NCBI GenBank assembly: GCA_017645945.1 | Contig: JAGCNL010000068.1 | Coordinates: 1-59,818 of the forward strand | DNA length: 59,818 bases | Direction of reading: 5' to 3' | DNA from: Salinivirgaceae bacterium | GTDB lineage: Bacteria > Bacteroidota > Bacteroidia > Bacteroidales > SZUA-534 | Part shown: positions 33,247 to 42,517 of the stretch, in pieces | Position numbering within the stretch: the first letter of the stretch is position 1 | Layout: the number at the start of each line of letters is the position of its first letter | The notes under the pieces: model-generated | What the model was told of the DNA's origin: nothing | Databases searched by the model: none | What the model saw: only the letters and a program-made list of their open reading frames with translations | Translations under genes and position numbers: made by a program

Positions 33247-34119
33247 ATGCTACTATCAATGACAGGTTTCGGAAAAGCAACCTGCGAAATCAAAAATCAA
33301 AAACTAACGGTCGAGGTCAAAAGCCTGAACAGCAAACAGTTCGACCTGACAAGCCGCATTCCGAACGACTATCGCGAAAAAGAGATGGAGATTCGGAACA
33401 TATTGTCTAACAAACTGATACGCGGAAAAGTTGACATTTCAATCTATACCGAAGTGAACAACGTTGACGCCGCTGCCGAAATCAACACCGATGTGGTGAA
33501 AGCTTACTATCAGCAATTGAGCAAGATAGCTTCAGAATTAGGCATCCAGACCGGTCCCGAACTGCTGTCGACCATCATCCGCCTGCCCGATGCAATGAAA
33601 AGTGGCCGCGACGAACTTGACGAGAACGATTGGGCGCTGATTATCAAGACAGTGGAAGATGCCGCCGACCAACTTGTGGCTTTCCGCAAGCAGGAAGGTG
33701 TGGCTCTGGCCAAAGACCTTTCAACCCGTATCTGCAACATTCAAAACTATTTAGCGCAAGTGCCGCAGTACGAGCGCCCGCGCATCGAGCGCATAAAAGA
33801 GCGCATCAAAGGCGACCTTGAGGAGTTCATCAAACTCGAGAACATCAACCGCGACCGCCTTGAGCAGGAAATGATTTTCTACATCGAAAAACTCGACATC
33901 AACGAGGAGAAAGTGCGCCTGGCCAACCACTGCAAGTATTTCCTCGACACAATGAACGAGGAGGCAGCAGGACGTCAGTTGGGCTTCATTGCACAGGAAA
34001 TCGGCCGCGAAATCAACACTTTAGGCTCGAAAGCCAACGACTCTGAAATGCAGAAACTTGTGGTTTGCATGAAGGACGAATTGGAGAAAATCAAAGAGCA
34101 ATCACTTAATGTACTGTGA
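33247..34119 (+). CDS. yicC: YicC-family endoribonuclease
   Basis: A 290-residue protein of the YicC family, members of which are RNA-cleaving enzymes. It has the invariant start MTGFGKA, VEVKSLNSKQFDL in the N-terminal domain, and the C-terminal signature GRQLGFIAQEIGREINTLGS ending in KANDSEM. The length is typical. The gene is followed by gmk and nadD in the common Bacteroidetes order, but a 164-bp gap with a palindrome and a terminator-like stem separates it from gmk. Confidence 0.94.
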   Translation: MLLSMTGFGKATCEIKNQKLTVEVKSLNSKQFDLTSRIPNDYREKEMEIRNILSNKLIRGKVDISIYTEVNNVDAAAEINTDVVKAYYQQLSKIASELGIQTGPELLSTIIRLPDAMKSGRDELDENDWALIIKTVEDAADQLVAFRKQEGVALAKDLSTRICNIQNYLAQVPQYERPRIERIKERIKGDLEEFIKLENINRDRLEQEMIFYIEKLDINEEKVRLANHCKYFLDTMNEEAAGRQLGFIAQEIGREINTLGSKANDSEMQKLVVCMKDELEKIKEQSLNVL

Positions 34120-34132
34120 TTTAACTACGGAA

Positions 34133-34150
34133 TCCCGATAGCTATCGGGA
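34133..34150. repeat. 18-bp perfect palindrome TCCCGATAGCTATCGGGA
   Basis: A perfect inverted repeat without a loop, 14 bp after the yicC stop. Only one copy is in this window. From memory, similar CCCGATAGCTATCGGG palindromes recur in Bacteroidetes genomes. Confidence 0.7.
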
Positions 34151-34163
34151 ACGAAAAACACGG

Positions 34164-34182
34164 AAACGCCGAACGGCGTTTT
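34164..34182 (+). terminator. Short hairpin after yicC
   Basis: AAACGCCG-AA-CGGCGTTT plus one more T. A compact perfect stem that could end the yicC transcript; the T-run is only four bases. Confidence 0.5.
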
Positions 34183-34283
34183 AGGCTCTAACCAAACGAA
34201 CCCAAACTGAAAAGAAATTTTGGATTATTTAGGATTAGTTTGGTTAGAGATAAAAAAGACAGAACGCATAAAATGAATAAGTT

Positions 34284-34853
34284 ATGAATGAGGGAAAGAT
34301 TGTGATTTTTTCGGCACCGTCGGGTTCGGGCAAGACAACCATTGTAAAGCACTTGCTATCAAAGGGTTTGAAAATGGAGTTCTCGGTATCGGCCTGCAGC
34401 CGCGCACCACGCGGAACAGAGCAAAATGGTGTGGACTACTATTTCCTGACCGCCGAAGAATTCAAGAAACGCATTGATAATGACGATTTTGTGGAGTGGG
34501 AAGAGGTTTACACTGGCCGCTATTACGGCACGCTGAAGAGCGAGCTGACACGCATTTGGAGCAAAGGCAACCACGTGCTTTTCGACGTCGACGTGAAGGG
34601 CGGCATCAATCTGAAAAAGAAATTCGGCAACCGCGCCCTGTCAGTTTTCGTTATGCCGCCGTCGGTTGAGGAGTTGCGCCGCCGCCTTGTTGGCCGCGCC
34701 ACTGACGCACTGGAGGAGATTGAACGCCGCGTGGCCAAAGCCGAAGAGGAGATTTCGTACGCCAATCAGTTCGACATCACCATTGTGAACGATGTGCTCG
34801 AAACCGCCTGCAACGAGGCCTACAGCAAAGTGACTGAATTCCTGAACAGTTAA
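34284..34853 (+). CDS. gmk: Guanylate kinase
   Basis: Converts GMP to GDP with ATP. The 189-residue protein has the P-loop APSGSGKTT (11-19), the GMP-binding SRAPRGTEQNGVDYYF and EWEEVYTGRYYGT, and the lid RRRLVGRATD. The length is standard. It is followed after 4 bp by nadD, so both are in one transcript. Confidence 0.95.
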   Translation: MNEGKIVIFSAPSGSGKTTIVKHLLSKGLKMEFSVSACSRAPRGTEQNGVDYYFLTAEEFKKRIDNDDFVEWEEVYTGRYYGTLKSELTRIWSKGNHVLFDVDVKGGINLKKKFGNRALSVFVMPPSVEELRRRLVGRATDALEEIERRVAKAEEEISYANQFDITIVNDVLETACNEAYSKVTEFLNS

Positions 34854-34857
34854 AACG

Positions 34858-35430
34858 ATGAAGGTCGGGCTATACTTCGGTTCGTTCAATCCGGTCCACA
34901 TTGGGCATCTGGCTCTAGCCAACTACATTGTGGAATACACCAGGCTTGAGGCCGTTTGGTTTGTGGTTAGCCCGCAAAACCCGCTGAAACAACGCGCCCA
35001 ACTGCTCGACGATTACCAACGTCTGCACCTTGTGAACCTTGCTTTGCGCGATTTTCCGAAGTTCCGCGCTTGCGATGTGGAGTTCCGGATGCCGAAACCG
35101 TCGTACACAATCGACACGCTGGCCTACCTTGGAGAACAGCATCCCAACCACGAATTCACGCTGATTATGGGCGAAGACAACCTAGCCACACTGCACAAGT
35201 GGAAAAACTACGAGTTGCTGCTAAACAACTATCGGATAATGGTTTATCCGCGTCCCAACTGCCCTAAAACCGAATTTCACCAACACCCGCACGTGCAACT
35301 GATTGACGCGCCGCAAATCGACATCTCGTCGAGTTTCATCCGGCAGAGCATTGGCAGCGGCAAGGATGTGAGGTTTTTCGTGCCCGAAAAGGCTTGGGAA
35401 TACATCGATGAAATGAATTTTTACAAGTAA
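34858..35430 (+). CDS. nadD: Nicotinate-nucleotide adenylyltransferase
   Basis: Adenylates nicotinate mononucleotide in NAD synthesis. The 190-residue protein shows the nucleotidyltransferase motif GSFNPVHIGHL (8-18) and the C-terminal ISSSFIR (for the usual ISST.IR). MPKPSYTIDTL and LIMGEDNLATLHKWK are further family marks. Coupled to gmk. Confidence 0.95.
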   Translation: MKVGLYFGSFNPVHIGHLALANYIVEYTRLEAVWFVVSPQNPLKQRAQLLDDYQRLHLVNLALRDFPKFRACDVEFRMPKPSYTIDTLAYLGEQHPNHEFTLIMGEDNLATLHKWKNYELLLNNYRIMVYPRPNCPKTEFHQHPHVQLIDAPQIDISSSFIRQSIGSGKDVRFFVPEKAWEYIDEMNFYK

Positions 35431-35474
35431 TTCGGTTGCGAAACCGTAGAATCAAAAACTTAAATACCTGATAT

Positions 35475-37880
35475 ATGAAACGTTACCTCTTGCTTCTGGC
35501 TCTTGCGCTGCCCACAGTGCTTTTCGGGCAAACCGATAATTCGGGTGAGACAAAAATCGACATTCAGTTCTACACCCCTGACATTGTGCGAGTTACCAAA
35601 ACTCCTGCAAACTCTGTCAACACACAACCCAACCTTGTGGTAACACTTTCGCCGCAAGAGGTGAACGTGAAAAAAACTTCGTCGGGTGGAATAACCACTT
35701 ATACGTCTGACAAACTGAAAGTTACCGTTGACCAAAACGGTAAAGTCGCTTTTGCTTTGGCTAAGGGTGCGAAACTTTTGGAAGAAAAATCCTTTGCCTT
35801 TTCGCCCATAACCTCCGGCACCGACAAGGGAAGTTTTAAGATTTCGCAATCGTTTAAACTTGCTGCAAATGAGATGGTTTACGGCGTTGGAACAATCCAA
35901 AACGGCAAACTTGAACGCAACAACACCGAAACCCTCATTGAACAGAGCAATCTCGAAGATTTTCAGAATGTTATACAGTCGATAAAAGGCTGGGGAATCT
36001 ATTGGGACAACTATTCGCGCGGAAAATATTCCGAAAAGAACGCCATAATGACTCTTGAAGGCGAAGTCGGCGACGCTATCGACTACTATTTTATGTACGG
36101 CGGCTCGCCCGACGGCGTTATCGCGCTTATGAGGCAGCTTTCGGGCAAAGTTCCAATGTTCCCACTCTGGACGTTCGGCTATTGGCAGAGCAAAGAGCGT
36201 TACAAATCGCAAGACGAGACTGTCGGCGTGGTCGAAAAATACCGCGAACTTGGCGTGCCTCTCGACGGCATTATTCAAGATTGGCAATATTGGGGCAACA
36301 ATTATCTGTGGAACGCAATGGACTTTCTATCAGAGAGTTTCCCCGACGGCAAGGGAATGATAAAGCGCATCCACGATATGAACGCCCACATTATGATTTC
36401 GATTTGGGCAAGTTTCGGACCTATGACAATGCAGTTTAAGGAGTTGGCGCAGGACAACCTCTTGTTTACATTCGGCACTTGGCCGCAGAGTGGAATATCG
36501 CACATTTGGCCGCCCGTAATGGATTATCCCTCAGGCGTTAAGGTTTACAATCCTTTCCCGCAAAAATCGAAAGACATTTACTGGAAATACCTTAAAAAAC
36601 TCCACGATTATGGTATCGACGCTTGGTGGATGGACTCGACGGACCCCGACTGCTTCTATCCCACCGACGATGATTATGAGTTTCCAACAGGTTTCGGCTC
36701 TTTCCGCAAAATGCGAAACGCTTTCCCCTTGGCAACAGTTAGCGGAATTTACGAAAACCAACGCAAAGTATCAGAAAAACAACGAGTTTTCATAATGACA
36801 CGCTCATCGTATGCTGGACAGCAGCGCTACGGCTCAAATATGTGGAGCGGCGATGTGGCTTCGTCGTGGGATATGCTACGCAAGCAGATTCCCGCAGGAT
36901 TGAACTACACGCTCACTGGCAACCCGAATTTCAACACCGATATAGGCGGATTTTTCTCGGGTTCGTACAATGTTCTCGGTCCCGCTTCTGGCGCGAAAAA
37001 CCCACAATTTCAAGAACTTTACGTACGCTGGATGCAGTATGGATTGTTTAATCCTGTGTTCCGTTCGCACGGTGCAGATACACCTCGCGAGATTTATCAG
37101 TTTGGCTCGAAAGGCGAACCAATCTACAACGCCATTGAATCGACTATCAATTTGAGATACAAGTTGTTACCATATATCTATTCGCTGGCTTGGCAGGTTA
37201 CCAAAAATGATGCAAGTTATATGATGCCGCTTTTTGCTTATTACCCAAATGACGTTAAGACACAGACACTTGCAGACGAGTTTATGTTTGGAAAATCGAT
37301 TCTTGCCGCACCCGTGGTTTCACCTCAATACACTGAAGAAAAGATTATCAAAATCGATGAGATGACTGGCTGGAACAAACAAGAGACTGGCAACGAAAAA
37401 TCCTATCCGTCAGTAGATTTCACCACGAAGAAGACCGCAGAGAAATATCTGCCCAAAGGCGACAACTGGTATTACTTCTGGGACAACAAGCTCTACACTG
37501 GCGGACAAACCGTCAAGGTGGAGACCACAATCGACCACACCCCTATTTTTGTAAAGGCGGGCAGCATAATTCCGTTTGCCCAAACGGCTCAAAACACAGT
37601 AGAGCAACGTTTCGACACTCTCACAATCAAAATCTATCCTGGAAAAGATTGTACCTTTGAACTTTACGAAGACGAGGGCGACAACTACAACTACGAGCGC
37701 GGCGAATACTCAATCATAAAATTTGTTTGGAACGACAAGGCGCAACAGCTTGCAATTCAGCAACGTAACGGCACGTTCAAAGGAATGTTGCAAAACCGCA
37801 CATTCAAAGTTATCCGCGTCGATAATGGCAAATCGACTGATGTTCAATACAATGGCGAGGAGATTTCGGTAAAGATATAA
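35475..37880 (+). CDS. Secreted GH31 glycoside hydrolase (alpha-glucosidase/alpha-xylosidase type)
   Basis: Cleaves terminal alpha-linked glucose or xylose. The 801-residue protein has a signal peptide (RYLLLLALALPTVLFGQ) and an N-terminal beta-sandwich. The catalytic barrel carries nucleophile D387 (WWMDSTDPD) and acid/base D460 (WSGD). PLDGIIQDWQYW is a hallmark subsite motif. C-terminal beta domains include the region ending CTFELYEDEGDNYNYERGEY. Substrate (xyloglucan side chains or maltose) cannot be fixed. The next gene begins within about 25 bp, suggesting co-transcription with the DUF6057/propeller pair. Confidence 0.92.
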   Translation: MKRYLLLLALALPTVLFGQTDNSGETKIDIQFYTPDIVRVTKTPANSVNTQPNLVVTLSPQEVNVKKTSSGGITTYTSDKLKVTVDQNGKVAFALAKGAKLLEEKSFAFSPITSGTDKGSFKISQSFKLAANEMVYGVGTIQNGKLERNNTETLIEQSNLEDFQNVIQSIKGWGIYWDNYSRGKYSEKNAIMTLEGEVGDAIDYYFMYGGSPDGVIALMRQLSGKVPMFPLWTFGYWQSKERYKSQDETVGVVEKYRELGVPLDGIIQDWQYWGNNYLWNAMDFLSESFPDGKGMIKRIHDMNAHIMISIWASFGPMTMQFKELAQDNLLFTFGTWPQSGISHIWPPVMDYPSGVKVYNPFPQKSKDIYWKYLKKLHDYGIDAWWMDSTDPDCFYPTDDDYEFPTGFGSFRKMRNAFPLATVSGIYENQRKVSEKQRVFIMTRSSYAGQQRYGSNMWSGDVASSWDMLRKQIPAGLNYTLTGNPNFNTDIGGFFSGSYNVLGPASGAKNPQFQELYVRWMQYGLFNPVFRSHGADTPREIYQFGSKGEPIYNAIESTINLRYKLLPYIYSLAWQVTKNDASYMMPLFAYYPNDVKTQTLADEFMFGKSILAAPVVSPQYTEEKIIKIDEMTGWNKQETGNEKSYPSVDFTTKKTAEKYLPKGDNWYYFWDNKLYTGGQTVKVETTIDHTPIFVKAGSIIPFAQTAQNTVEQRFDTLTIKIYPGKDCTFELYEDEGDNYNYERGEYSIIKFVWNDKAQQLAIQQRNGTFKGMLQNRTFKVIRVDNGKSTDVQYNGEEISVKI

Positions 37881-37905
37881 CGAAGTGAATGTCAACAGCA
37901 AACAT

Positions 37906-39540
37906 ATGATTTTAAGCAAAATAGCACTAATAACGGTGCTATTTTGGTTTGTCACATTCACATTCCAACGATTCAAACTTTACACCTTCGAGTCGGACCA
38001 TTTGTTTTTGTTCGATGCTGATTGGTTTCTGCAAAACCTAATTGCACCTGGCGGTATCAATCTGATAATCACCTCGTTTCTGACGCAGTTTTTCAAGTTC
38101 CCGATATTGGGGACAATTGTAGTCGCAATAATGTACGCAGCTGCATTTATTTGCATTAAACTACTGATTTCAAACTCGATATGGAAAGAAAAGCAGAATG
38201 GTCTGCTGCTGATTCCAATAGGCTTTTTGATGTTGTGCGTCGAAGAGCCGTTATACAGTTTACGCGGCCACACAGCGTTTATCATTTGTTTGATTGTTAG
38301 CGTTTTATATCAGCGATTTATATGTCGGCACCAAAAGTTCAGCCTTGCCGCAACGGTGCTATGCGCCATACTTTTATACCTTACCGCAGGCTCGGTGGCG
38401 CTGCTGTTTGCCGCTATTGTCTTGACTATCGACATTCTGCAAAAGCGGAAACCGATAAACGGACTTGCCGCAATTGCCGCCGTATTTACTTGTGGATTTG
38501 TATTTTACCTTACAGAATCGTACGTTTCGTTTGCCGAAGCCATACTGCCGATGCAATACTACAACTGGCCAACTTCGGGCCTGATTGCAACTTGCGCCTG
38601 GCTGTCCGTGCCGACAGTAATCGCAGCTTCAAATTTTATTAATAATCAACGTTTTGACCACATTGCACATATTCTCACAATTGTTGCTTTCGGCTTTGCA
38701 TTGAACCAAATACACGACAATAAAACGTATAAATTGCAGCACGAGAGCTATTTAGCCGATAATAGCCGTTGGAACAAGATTATAAAGCTGAACTCGTATA
38801 ACAATGTGAAAACCAATTTTATAAGTTACACCAATTTGGCTCTTGCTATGCAGGGGCAATTGCTCGACCGTATGTTTGAATTCAATCAGCAACTGCCAAC
38901 GCAGCAAAACAACTCACGCACAGTCAGAAACGAAACTTTCCACCTCGAAAGTCTCGCCTACTTCTTAAGCGGACACGCGGCCGAAGCCCGTCAGGCGGCA
39001 TTCAACAGCGCACTCATAACGCCTGGAGGTGTCGAGCCTCACGATTTTTTGCGGCTTATCGCCATAAACAAATCGTTTGGAGCCGACGATGTGAGCCGCA
39101 AATATGCCAACGTCCTCAACAAAACGCTGTTTTACAGACAAAAAGCCGCTGCCGTTTTGGCCGATACCAACGTTACGCGACTGCCCCAAAACAGCACTTT
39201 TTGCGAGATTGACGGACTGTCGGCAGACTACCGCGAGATTGTTGCGGTCAATCACGAAAACATTGTGGCACAGCAATTTTACATTGCACATATATTGGTT
39301 ACAGCCAATAAAAAACGATTGAGTGAATATTTAGAGGACAATGCAGGGAAACCGACACACAAGCGGATTCAAGAGGCCAGCACAATTATGTTCACAACCG
39401 AAGAATGTCGGCAATTAGATGTAAACGAATCAGTTATAAATGACTTTGAAGCGTTGAAAAAAGGTCGGGGAATAAACGACTTTTACAAAACATATTGGTA
39501 TTACATTGCTTACCTGAATAAAACCTTGGGGCAAAAATGA
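37906..39540 (+). CDS. DUF6057-type polytopic membrane protein
   Basis: A protein of about 544 residues with about eight hydrophobic helices in the first 270 residues, followed by a soluble helical (TPR-like) domain of about 260 residues. The composition and its pairing with a propeller lipoprotein match a Bacteroidetes family annotated DUF6057. The function is unknown. ATG before ILSKIALITVL was chosen; a GTG 21 bp upstream is an alternative. The stop overlaps the next ATG (ATGA), a sign of tight coupling. Confidence 0.7.
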   Translation: MILSKIALITVLFWFVTFTFQRFKLYTFESDHLFLFDADWFLQNLIAPGGINLIITSFLTQFFKFPILGTIVVAIMYAAAFICIKLLISNSIWKEKQNGLLLIPIGFLMLCVEEPLYSLRGHTAFIICLIVSVLYQRFICRHQKFSLAATVLCAILLYLTAGSVALLFAAIVLTIDILQKRKPINGLAAIAAVFTCGFVFYLTESYVSFAEAILPMQYYNWPTSGLIATCAWLSVPTVIAASNFINNQRFDHIAHILTIVAFGFALNQIHDNKTYKLQHESYLADNSRWNKIIKLNSYNNVKTNFISYTNLALAMQGQLLDRMFEFNQQLPTQQNNSRTVRNETFHLESLAYFLSGHAAEARQAAFNSALITPGGVEPHDFLRLIAINKSFGADDVSRKYANVLNKTLFYRQKAAAVLADTNVTRLPQNSTFCEIDGLSADYREIVAVNHENIVAQQFYIAHILVTANKKRLSEYLEDNAGKPTHKRIQEASTIMFTTEECRQLDVNESVINDFEALKKGRGINDFYKTYWYYIAYLNKTLGQK

Positions 39541-40985
39541 AAAAATGTGCCGTTATCATATTGTCAGTCATTGTGTTGGCCTCGTGCTCAACTTCGGTAA
39601 ACAATGCCGTGCAAACCGATGTTGATGTGCCGATTTATCCTGATTACAAAGGTGTTACAATTCCGTGCAACATTGCGCCAATCAACTTTTCGGTTGCCGA
39701 TAGCATTCAAGCCGACGCTCTGCTGATTTCGGCAAATGGCGACACAATAACCATTGGAATATCAGACGGTTGCGTTGACATACCGATTAAACGCTGGCGA
39801 TCGTTTTTAGCCGACAAGGGCGGCAGCACGCTCACATTCACCGTCTGCAAGAAAAACAACGGACAATGGACCACCTACAAGCCTTTCAACGTTGAAGTAT
39901 CAGCCGATTCTATCGACAAAACGCTGGTTTACAGGCTGGTTCCTCCTGGATACGAGATTTGGAACCGAATGGGAATCTATCAGCGCGACCTTGAGTCGTT
40001 CGACGAGCGGGCAATCTACGAAAACCGCTATGGCAAAGGCAATTGCGTCAACTGCCACTCGTTCTGCGCCAACAGTTCCGACAAGATGATGATGCACTTA
40101 AGAGTCAATATGGCAGGCACTTACGTGTTCAGCAACAACACAATAGGCAAGGTTGAAGCCGACTTCAGCAAATTCGCCGCCAACCCCACCTACCCCTACT
40201 GGCACCCGTCGGGGCGGTTTATCGCATTCTCTCTCAACAAGATATTTCAGGATTTCCATACCGCCGACCCGAACATTATCGAGGTTTACGACGATGTTTC
40301 GGATGTCATTGTCTTCGACCTTGAAAACAAATCGATTATCAGTTCACCACTGACCTGCGCCGCCAACGCTTTCGAAACATTCCCGTGCTTCTCGCCCGAC
40401 GGCAAATGGCTCTATTTCTGCACTTCGCAAGCATTCGACTCGGTAAAATGGAACTACAAAAACGCCCATTACAGCATTTGCAGAATTGAGTTCGATGCAG
40501 AAGCAAAAAAACTTGGCACAACGGTGGATACTGTGGTGAACGCGGCGGCAATGGGCAAAAGCGCCTCTTTCCCACGCGTCTCGCCCGACGGCCGTTTCCT
40601 GCTCTACACCCTGTCGGATTACGGCAACTTCAGCATTTGGCACCGCGAAGCCGACCTGAAAATGATTGACATTGAAACTGGCGACAGCGTCGATATAAGT
40701 TCCATAAGCAGTTCGTTGACTGAAAGTTACCACTCGTGGTCGAGCAACTCGCGGTGGGTAGTCTTCAGTTCGCGCCGCGGCGACGGACTCTACACCCGCC
40801 CCTACTTTGCCCACCTCAACGCTGACGGAACATTCTCAAAACCAATGCTTTTACCTCAACAAAATCCGCAGGAATATTACCAAAAACTTTTCTTCTCGTA
40901 CAATATTCCCGAACTGGTGAAATCAGAAATCGAAATGTCGGCAAGAGAAACCGACCTGCTGATTCGGGGAATGCAGAAGAAATAA
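39537..40985 (+). CDS. TolB/PD40-like beta-propeller lipoprotein with CxxCH motif
   Basis: A 482-residue lipoprotein (lipobox VLASC, C17). Residues about 195-430 hold WD40/PD40-type repeats (HPSGRFIAFSLN, FSPDGKWLYFCTS, VSPDGRFLLYTLS, SSNSRWVVFSSRR). Before them is CVNCH (C170, C173, H174), a classic c-type haem attachment signature, followed by the Met/His cluster KMMMHLRV. It may be a periplasm-facing electron-transfer or scaffold protein working with the DUF6057 membrane protein, with which it overlaps by 4 bp. Short copies of its last codons occur at two places 11-14 kb away. Confidence 0.82.
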   Translation: MKKCAVIILSVIVLASCSTSVNNAVQTDVDVPIYPDYKGVTIPCNIAPINFSVADSIQADALLISANGDTITIGISDGCVDIPIKRWRSFLADKGGSTLTFTVCKKNNGQWTTYKPFNVEVSADSIDKTLVYRLVPPGYEIWNRMGIYQRDLESFDERAIYENRYGKGNCVNCHSFCANSSDKMMMHLRVNMAGTYVFSNNTIGKVEADFSKFAANPTYPYWHPSGRFIAFSLNKIFQDFHTADPNIIEVYDDVSDVIVFDLENKSIISSPLTCAANAFETFPCFSPDGKWLYFCTSQAFDSVKWNYKNAHYSICRIEFDAEAKKLGTTVDTVVNAAAMGKSASFPRVSPDGRFLLYTLSDYGNFSIWHREADLKMIDIETGDSVDISSISSSLTESYHSWSSNSRWVVFSSRRGDGLYTRPYFAHLNADGTFSKPMLLPQQNPQEYYQKLFFSYNIPELVKSEIEMSARETDLLIRGMQKK

Positions 40986-41014
40986 GGATTGCTCTGATTT
41001 TCAGCAAGTTGCAC

Positions 41015-41500
41015 TCACCTCTTAATTTTTACAAATTCATCGATGGCTGCAAATGTGGAAATGGCGCAAACTGTTGGAGCACTATATTTTATGTCGATTA
41101 CCGCCAAAGTCGGCGGTAGAGCGAACAGCAACGCGCCCGCAATTTTGTTCATTGCCGAATGAACGGCCACAAACTGCCGCTTTTCGGCATAGACCGAAAC
41201 AATGTTGAAAATCTTGATGCAAGCGATGACACCTGTCCAAACAATGAGCCAGACGGGGATGCCGATGGCCGGAATAAGTTTTATCAGGCATACAATGACA
41301 AAAATGGCATCAGCGGCAGTGTCGAACTTAGAGCCGAATTCGCTTGCGGTGTTTGTGCGCCTTGCCACCCAGCCGTCGGCAATGTCGGAAACGCCAGCGG
41401 CGATATACAGCGCGAAGAACATCGGCGTGAGCGCATTGCAGAACAAAATGGCTGCGCTGCACAAAATTCTGACGGTTGTTATGGCGTTTGGAAGGTTCAT
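41015..41500 (-). CDS. CDP-alcohol phosphatidyltransferase family protein
   Basis: A 161-residue membrane enzyme of phospholipid head-group transfer. It carries the complete signature D39-x2-D42-G43-x2-A46-R47-x8-G56-x3-D60-x3-D64. Several hydrophobic helices surround it. The length suits the short PgsA-like type; the acceptor alcohol is not known. ATG before NLPNAITTVRI was chosen. A GTG at 41530 that overlaps the upstream stop (GTGA) is an alternative and would imply coupling with the DUF6544-like gene. Confidence 0.9.
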   Translation of the reverse strand: MNLPNAITTVRILCSAAILFCNALTPMFFALYIAAGVSDIADGWVARRTNTASEFGSKFDTAADAIFVIVCLIKLIPAIGIPVWLIVWTGVIACIKIFNIVSVYAEKRQFVAVHSAMNKIAGALLFALPPTLAVIDIKYSAPTVCAISTFAAIDEFVKIKR

Positions 41501-41526
41501 TCTGCGGAAATAGCGGCAATCTGTGC

Positions 41527-42387
41527 TCACTTCTTCAGTTCCAAAACGAACTCTTTCGCGTCGAAATAAACCACTTCGCGGTCGGGGTAGATTTTGGTCA
41601 CCTTGCAGTATGAAGGCTCTTTAAACTCATTGCCGCTGTGGAAGTTACCGCCTTCGCAACGCCAGCCGATATATCTGATTGTGCCGTCTTCGAGTTCTTC
41701 GGTCTGCCGCTGCGAACTCTCGTATTTCAGTACGCCGTTCTCTTTGTCGAAGAAGAAAGTGCCCTCGCCCGAAACGCCGTTAAAGGTGATTGTGGCGCGG
41801 CAACGGGTGCTGTCAATGTCTTCATATTCAATAAAATCGGAAAACAGAAACGACGGGTTGAGCATTGCGTTTTCGGCCAAAAGGGTGATGTACATTGTGC
41901 GTTCCATTTCGGGCGCTTTTTGGTCGAAAAGTTGGAACACTTTCGCAATGTAGCCCTTCATTCCGCCGCTTCGGGTTGTGGTGTCGAAATAATCGATGCC
42001 CTCGAACGGAATACCCATAACGGCTGATTTACAGAACGCTTCGCGGTGCGGACGGTCGGCAAAAATCCACAGGTCGTAGTCCATTTTGATGTTCACACCC
42101 TTCTTCTCGTTGAACACGAAATCGGCCTGTTTGAAAAGGCAGTGCGTGATGTTGTGCTTTGGTGCGCCTTCAAGGCCGATGAATTTGCAGAAATCCTTCA
42201 GGCACGCGGGCAACCGGTCAATCTCTTCCGCCGAGCAAAAGCCCGCAATTTCGGCAGTCTTGCCTTCGCGCTCCTGCATTTCGGCTTTAAACTTTCGGTA
42301 AATGCCTGATTCACCGCACTTAAAGAACAGCACAATGCCGCCGATGACGATAAGAATGATTCCTGTTATGAGCATAAAACGTTTCAT
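41527..42387 (-). CDS. DUF6544-like membrane-anchored protein
   Basis: A 286-residue protein with one N-terminal helix (FMLITGIILIVIGGIVLFF) and a mostly beta soluble domain. Segments LPACLKDFCKFIGLEGAPKH and KMDYDLWIFADRP fit the DUF6544 (formerly DUF6920) pattern. The function is unknown. A truncated relative (first about 90 codons) lies 3.3 kb away at 45453-45731. It precedes the CDP-alcohol phosphatidyltransferase gene on the same strand. Confidence 0.65.
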   Translation of the reverse strand: MKRFMLITGIILIVIGGIVLFFKCGESGIYRKFKAEMQEREGKTAEIAGFCSAEEIDRLPACLKDFCKFIGLEGAPKHNITHCLFKQADFVFNEKKGVNIKMDYDLWIFADRPHREAFCKSAVMGIPFEGIDYFDTTTRSGGMKGYIAKVFQLFDQKAPEMERTMYITLLAENAMLNPSFLFSDFIEYEDIDSTRCRATITFNGVSGEGTFFFDKENGVLKYESSQRQTEELEDGTIRYIGWRCEGGNFHSGNEFKEPSYCKVTKIYPDREVVYFDAKEFVLELKK

Positions 42388-42416
42388 TTTCGGGGGTAAA
42401 AGTAAGTTTTTCCTAT

Positions 42417-42453
42417 TTTATCGGATGCCTGATTACTGTTTTCAGTTTGTCGG
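42417..42453 (-). pseudogene. Relic of a GyrI-like protein 3' end
   Basis: On the minus strand it reads PDKLKTVIRHPIK-stop, matching the end of the GyrI-like gene at 43677 (APDKLKTIIRHPIK-stop) with one conservative amino acid change and several silent ones. The two flank the unrelated gene 42518-43555. No other part of the GyrI domain remains. Confidence 0.55.
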
Positions 42454-42517
42454 GGCAATCGCTCACATTACGCATAACAGCACTATCGGCAGAAAATTAA
42501 GTGGTGGCATTGCTATA

